64,000 nt of DNA. It comes from Aquipseudomonas alcaligenes (GTDB lineage Bacteria; Pseudomonadota; Gammaproteobacteria; Pseudomonadales; Pseudomonadaceae). Location of the stretch: positions 62,001-126,000 of the forward strand of contig NZ_QJRX01000008.1 of the NCBI RefSeq assembly GCF_003205495.1, read 5' to 3'. The notes below the pieces were generated by a model. It did no database searches. It was not told where the DNA came from and was given only the letters and a program-made list of their open reading frames with translations. Shown piece by piece: positions 61,026 to 64,000 of this stretch (within the stretch, counting starts at the first letter, position 1; each line of letters begins with the position of its first letter). A program made the translations under genes and the position numbers.

Positions 61026-61906
61026 AGACGGCCTCCGTTGAGGCGCAGGTAGAGCTGCTCCAGCGAAGGCCGGCCGAAGCGCAGCAGGTGCGGCAGCTCG
61101 GGGTGGTCGGCGAGAAAACGGGTGATCTCCAGCAGTTGCGGGCCGTCCAGGCTGGCGATGCGCAGACCGCCCGGCAGCGTCTCGGCATTAAGGTGCAGCT
61201 TGCCCAGCAGCTCGCGCAGGCCGGCGGGTTCCTCACCCTGCCATTCCAGTAAAAGGCCGTGGTCGTCGCCGAGCAGCTGGCGGCTGTCCAGGTCCAGGCG
61301 TACGCGGCCCTCATGGAGCAGGACGATGCGCTGGGCCACGCGCTCGATCTCGTCGAGGTAGTGGCTGGTGTAGATCACCCCGTGGCCTTCACTGGTTAGG
61401 CGCTCGACGGCGCCCAGCAGCAGTTGGCGACTGGCGGCGTCGACACCGACCGTGGCCTCGTCGAACAGGTACAGGCGCGCCGGCTGCAGCAGGCCGATGG
61501 CGAAGTTCAGCCGCCGTTGCTCGCCGCCGGACAGGCGCGCGGCACGGCGTTGCAGCTTGCTCTCCAGGGCGGTACTGGCGATGCACAGCTCCAGGCGGCG
61601 GGCGCGCTCGGCGCCGCGCAGGCGGTAGAGGTCGGCGAACAGTTCGAGGTTCTCGCGCACCTTGAGCTCGGCGTAGAAGGCCAGCTGCTGCGGCACCAGG
61701 CCGAGGCTGCGCTCGCCGTCCCAGCGGATCTCGCCCTGCTGCAGCGGCAGCACGCCGGCCAGCAGGGACAGCAGGGTGGTCTTGCCGGCGCCGTTGCTGC
61801 CGAGCAGGCCCAGGCACTGGCCGGCGGCGAGCTGCAGGTCGATGCCCTGCAGCGCCGGGGTGTCGGCGCCGGGATAGCGATGGCTGAGGTTGCTCAGTTC
61901 AAGCAC
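61022..61906 (-). CDS. ABC exporter ATP-binding protein
   Basis: 294 residues. Walker A GSNGAGKTT at 36-44, signature RLSGGEQRRLNFAIGLL, Walker B LYLFDEATVGVD and H-loop YTSHYLDE. Partner of the adjacent ABC-2 permease, powering export of the product. Overlaps the dehydratase gene by 8 bp. Confidence 0.93.
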   Translation of the reverse strand: MLELSNLSHRYPGADTPALQGIDLQLAAGQCLGLLGSNGAGKTTLLSLLAGVLPLQQGEIRWDGERSLGLVPQQLAFYAELKVRENLELFADLYRLRGAERARRLELCIASTALESKLQRRAARLSGGEQRRLNFAIGLLQPARLYLFDEATVGVDAASRQLLLGAVERLTSEGHGVIYTSHYLDEIERVAQRIVLLHEGRVRLDLDSRQLLGDDHGLLLEWQGEEPAGLRELLGKLHLNAETLPGGLRIASLDGPQLLEITRFLADHPELPHLLRFGRPSLEQLYLRLNGGRL

Positions 61907-62306
61907 GGACCATTACCAGCAGGAGCTTGCCGTCCAGCAGCAGGCGCTGCTCGGCGTGGATGCTGAAGGCGTAGAGGGCGCCGGCCGGGCTCAGCGCCTC
62001 CTGGGTGGCGGCGACATGCAGCGCGCCCTCGCGGTGCTGCGGCTCGAAGTGCAGTTGCAACTGCGACAGCTTGCCCACCAGGGCCATGTCGATGGCGTTA
62101 TCCTCGCCATATAGGGCACCATGCGCGGCGCACAGCTGGGCCGCCGCCTCGAACAGCAGGCAGGGCGAGGCGTCGTGGCCCAGGGCGTCTAGGTGATGCC
62201 AGGCGGACAGCCCCTCGATGCGCTCGGCATCGTGGCCGAGCAGGGCGTCCAGCCACAGGGCTTGGCCCTGGTGCGGCAGCAGGCTGTGCAGTTGGGTGCG
62301 GTCCAT
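61899..62306 (-). CDS. Hotdog dehydratase (FabZ/ApeP-like)
   Basis: 135 residues, hotdog fold. Opening HSLLPHQGQALWLDALLGHD and helix SPCLLFEAAAQLCAAHGAL resemble the 3-hydroxyacyl-ACP dehydratases (ApeI/ApeP type) of aryl polyene and related clusters. Would remove water from 3-hydroxyacyl-ACP. First gene of the minus-strand lipid operon, divergent from the methyltransferase gene (81 bp gap). Confidence 0.8.
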   Translation of the reverse strand: MDRTQLHSLLPHQGQALWLDALLGHDAERIEGLSAWHHLDALGHDASPCLLFEAAAQLCAAHGALYGEDNAIDMALVGKLSQLQLHFEPQHREGALHVAATQEALSPAGALYAFSIHAEQRLLLDGKLLLVMVRA

Positions 62307-62387
62307 TGCGGGCGGTCGTTAGGGTTTGGCCGGCAGTGTACCAGCAGAGCGCCCGGGTTCGATCGATACGAGGCAAGGAGTGACGGG

Positions 62388-62942
62388 ATGCTGTGGATAC
62401 AGGCGACGGCCTTCGCGCTGGGCTCGCTGGCGCTGCTGGGGATTTCCTGGCGGGCGCTGAAGAACACCCGTTCCCACGGTTTCTACCGCTTCCTCGCCTG
62501 GGAGGCGATGCTGGCGCTGCTGGTGCTCAACGCGCCGGTCTGGTTCGAGGATCGCTACGCCTTGCACCAGAAGGTCTCCTGGGTCCTGCTGTTCACTTCG
62601 CTCAGCGTGCTGCTGCTCGGCATCTACCAGCTGCGCCGCGACGGCAAGCCCGGCGAGCAGCGCCAGGACGACGAGCTGTACGCCTTCGAGCGCACCTCGC
62701 AGCTGGTCACCGGCGGCATCTACCGCTTCATCCGCCATCCATTGTTCTGTTCGTTGCTGCTGCTGACCTGGGGCATCGCCTGGAAAGACCTGCACGCGCT
62801 CACCCTGGTCCTCGCCCTGCTGGCCAGCGTGCTGCTGTACCTGGCGGCGCGACGCGATGAGGCCGAATGCCTGGCCTACTTCGGCGAGGCCTACCGCGAC
62901 TATATGGGGCGCAGCCGGATGTTCATCCCCTGGCTGTTCTGA
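62388..62942 (+). CDS. ICMT/PEMT-like membrane methyltransferase
   Basis: 184 residues with four to five membrane helices. The C-terminal catalytic region TGGIYRFIRHPLFCSLLLLTWGIAWK...RRDEAECLAYFGEAYRDYM is the isoprenylcysteine carboxyl methyltransferase-like signature (RHP, then ExxL...Y). Would methylate a lipid-like substrate using SAM in the inner membrane. AAGGAGTG upstream of the ATG. May belong to the neighbouring lipid cluster as a tailoring enzyme, but this is inference. Confidence 0.82.
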   Translation: MLWIQATAFALGSLALLGISWRALKNTRSHGFYRFLAWEAMLALLVLNAPVWFEDRYALHQKVSWVLLFTSLSVLLLGIYQLRRDGKPGEQRQDDELYAFERTSQLVTGGIYRFIRHPLFCSLLLLTWGIAWKDLHALTLVLALLASVLLYLAARRDEAECLAYFGEAYRDYMGRSRMFIPWLF

Positions 62943-63082
62943 GAACCTGTCCGCGCTCTCCTGACTCGCGGCCATACGGCGTTAAACACGCCCTCGGAAT
63001 GCTCATTTACCCCTCGTAAACTGCGCTTCCTCGGGCGTTCTTGCCTTGTCTGGCTCTAATCCAGAAGATCGTGAGCAGGTTC
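62943..63082. repeat. ~140 bp imperfect inverted repeat
   Basis: Flanked by GAACCTG (62943-62949) and CAGGTTC (63076-63082). Inner arms also pair imperfectly, with CACGCCCTCGGAATGC against GCGCTTCCTCGGGCGT and a central ATTTAC..GTAAAC. The whole block looks like a folded palindrome of a kind I recall from many Pseudomonas intergenic regions. No reading frame inside. Confidence 0.6.
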
Positions 63083-63091
63083 TGGGCCGGG

Positions 63092-63523
63092 TCACTCCCA
63101 GTCCAGCCGCGCCAGCTGCCACTCGCCGTCCTCCAGCCACCACTCCAGCGTGACGCTGTAGTGCCGAGCGCTGTCCGGAATCAGCCCCTCGGCGCCGGTC
63201 ATGGCCACCTCGGCCTGGGTGCGGCCCTTGCTGCTGTAGGTAGGGTCGATCTCGCTGCGGGTGCCTATGGCGATCACCCGCACCTGTTTGTGACGCAGGA
63301 ACAGCAGGGCCATGGTGCGCCGTGCCCACTCGCGGTCGTACTGCTGCTGGGCGGCGAACTGCGGATGCAGCTGCTCCAGCACTTCATCGTTGCGCTTGGC
63401 TTCCAAGTTGTCCTGCAGCTGCTGCACGGCCGCCTCCAGGGCGGCCTGCGGATCGTCGCGGCCGCAGCCGGCGAGCAGTGCGCAGATCAGCAGAAAAGGC
63501 AGGGCAAATCGCTTGGCTGGCAT
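63092..63523 (-). CDS. Predicted lipoprotein, NTF2-like
   Basis: 143 residues from the ATG at 63523 (GGGAG upstream; two upstream in-frame ATGs are less likely). Lipobox CALLAGC. Mature part: helix LEAAVQQLQDNLEAKRNDEVLEQLHPQF, then a beta-rich half ending WWLEDGEWQLARLDWE, an NTF2-like pattern. Cell-envelope lipoprotein of unknown function. Confidence 0.8.
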   Translation of the reverse strand: MPAKRFALPFLLICALLAGCGRDDPQAALEAAVQQLQDNLEAKRNDEVLEQLHPQFAAQQQYDREWARRTMALLFLRHKQVRVIAIGTRSEIDPTYSSKGRTQAEVAMTGAEGLIPDSARHYSVTLEWWLEDGEWQLARLDWE

Positions 63524-63615
63524 GCTCAACTCCCGATTCATGGTTATGATGCCCGGCACGGCTGGCTGCCGTCAGGCAGCTACAGGGACCTTACGCACAG
63601 ACTCGGGAGTGCGCC

Positions 63616-64000
63616 ATGCTGACTTTGTATCCGGAGATCAAACCCTACGCCCGCCATGAGCTGGCGGTGGAGGAACCGCACGTTCTCTACGTGGACGAGA
63701 GCGGCTCTCCGGACGGCCTGCCGGTGGTGTTCATCCACGGCGGCCCGGGTGCCGGCTGCGATGCCGCCAGCCGCCGCTACTTCGACCCCAACCTGTACCG
63801 CATCGTCACCTTCGACCAGCGCGGCTGCGGCCGCTCCACCCCGCACGCCACCCTCGAAGGCAACACCACCTGGGACCTGGTCGCCGACCTGGAGCGCATC
63901 CGCGAGCACCTGGGTATCGACAAGTGGGTGCTGTTCGGCGGCTCCTGGGGCTCGACCCTGTCCCTGGCCTACGCGCAGAAGCATCCCGAGCGCGTGCATG
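63616..64000 (+). CDS. pip: Proline iminopeptidase, 3' end outside window
   Basis: 128 residues visible; the gene runs past the right edge. MLTLYPEIKPYARHELAVEEPHVLYVDESGSP and PVVFIHGGPGAGC are the typical opening, then FDQRGCGRS and the nucleophile elbow GGSWGSTLSLAYA. Alpha/beta-hydrolase that releases N-terminal proline from peptides. Divergent from the lipoprotein gene. The remaining ~190 residues, with the catalytic Asp and His, are not visible. Confidence 0.93.
   Translation, partial: MLTLYPEIKPYARHELAVEEPHVLYVDESGSPDGLPVVFIHGGPGAGCDAASRRYFDPNLYRIVTFDQRGCGRSTPHATLEGNTTWDLVADLERIREHLGIDKWVLFGGSWGSTLSLAYAQKHPERVH

Overview
The window is a continuous stretch of a high-GC gammaproteobacterial chromosome, almost certainly Pseudomonas in the broad sense. 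Pointers are the creC-creD pair, the bioBFHCD operon next to comF, the EstA autotransporter esterase, malate synthase G, the DUF2339/DUF3999 pair, and likely PsrA, BirA, RccR-type and Crc/Hfq regulatory sites. About 70 protein genes are supported. I saw no rRNA, tRNA, CRISPR array, prophage or insertion sequence.

Layout. 1-4745: end of the CreBC two-component system (creC), three interposed small genes, creD and a small membrane protein. 4828-11519: a glutathione transferase, a two-subunit sodium/solute symporter, a pentapeptide-repeat potassium channel next to an FMN reductase, a hotdog thioesterase, and an alpha/beta hydrolase under a TetR repressor. 11598-14718: LysR regulator divergent from an orphan polyamine-type binding protein and an agmatinase-family ureohydrolase. 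14812-19773: malate synthase G, a GNAT acetyltransferase, a GcvR-like double-ACT protein, a ~620 bp noncoding block rich in near-DnaA-box motifs, and rarD. 20090-29448: an accessory-looking redox and regulator block (glutaredoxin, AhpD-like protein, AraC, three LysR, quinone oxidoreductase, a PNPOx/FNR/2Fe-2S fusion, GST, SnoaL-like protein). 29531-32812: srkA kinase, modBA without modC, comF. 32871-37436: biotin synthesis. 37532-44055: a short flagellar-rod-like protein, a SprA-type putative protease, and two long acyl-CoA dehydrogenases on either side of a diguanylate cyclase. 44273-53821: DUF2339/DUF3999, EstA, fructose bisphosphatase, DUF924 and lipoproteins including a lipocalin. 54288-62306: a compact lipid/resorcinol-type biosynthetic locus made of two convergent operons. 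62388-64000: a membrane methyltransferase, a lipoprotein and the start of a proline iminopeptidase.

How they work together. The biotin operon covers pimeloyl assembly (BioC, BioH) and ring closure (BioF, BioD, BioB; BioA is elsewhere). A BirA-like operator lies inside the start of the divergent comF gene. Malate synthase and the fadE-type dehydrogenases represent growth on fatty acids or acetate and carry matching regulator sites (RccR-type, PsrA). The most interesting part is the 54-62 kb locus. A DarA-like flavodoxin-fold enzyme, a DarB-like ketosynthase III and a BtrH-type acyltransferase face a dedicated acyl carrier protein, a ketosynthase, a chain-length-factor-like protein, a dehydratase and an ABC exporter. 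No aryl-starter, ketoreductase or glycosyl/lipid A-type acyltransferase genes are seen, so the product is probably not a standard aryl polyene.
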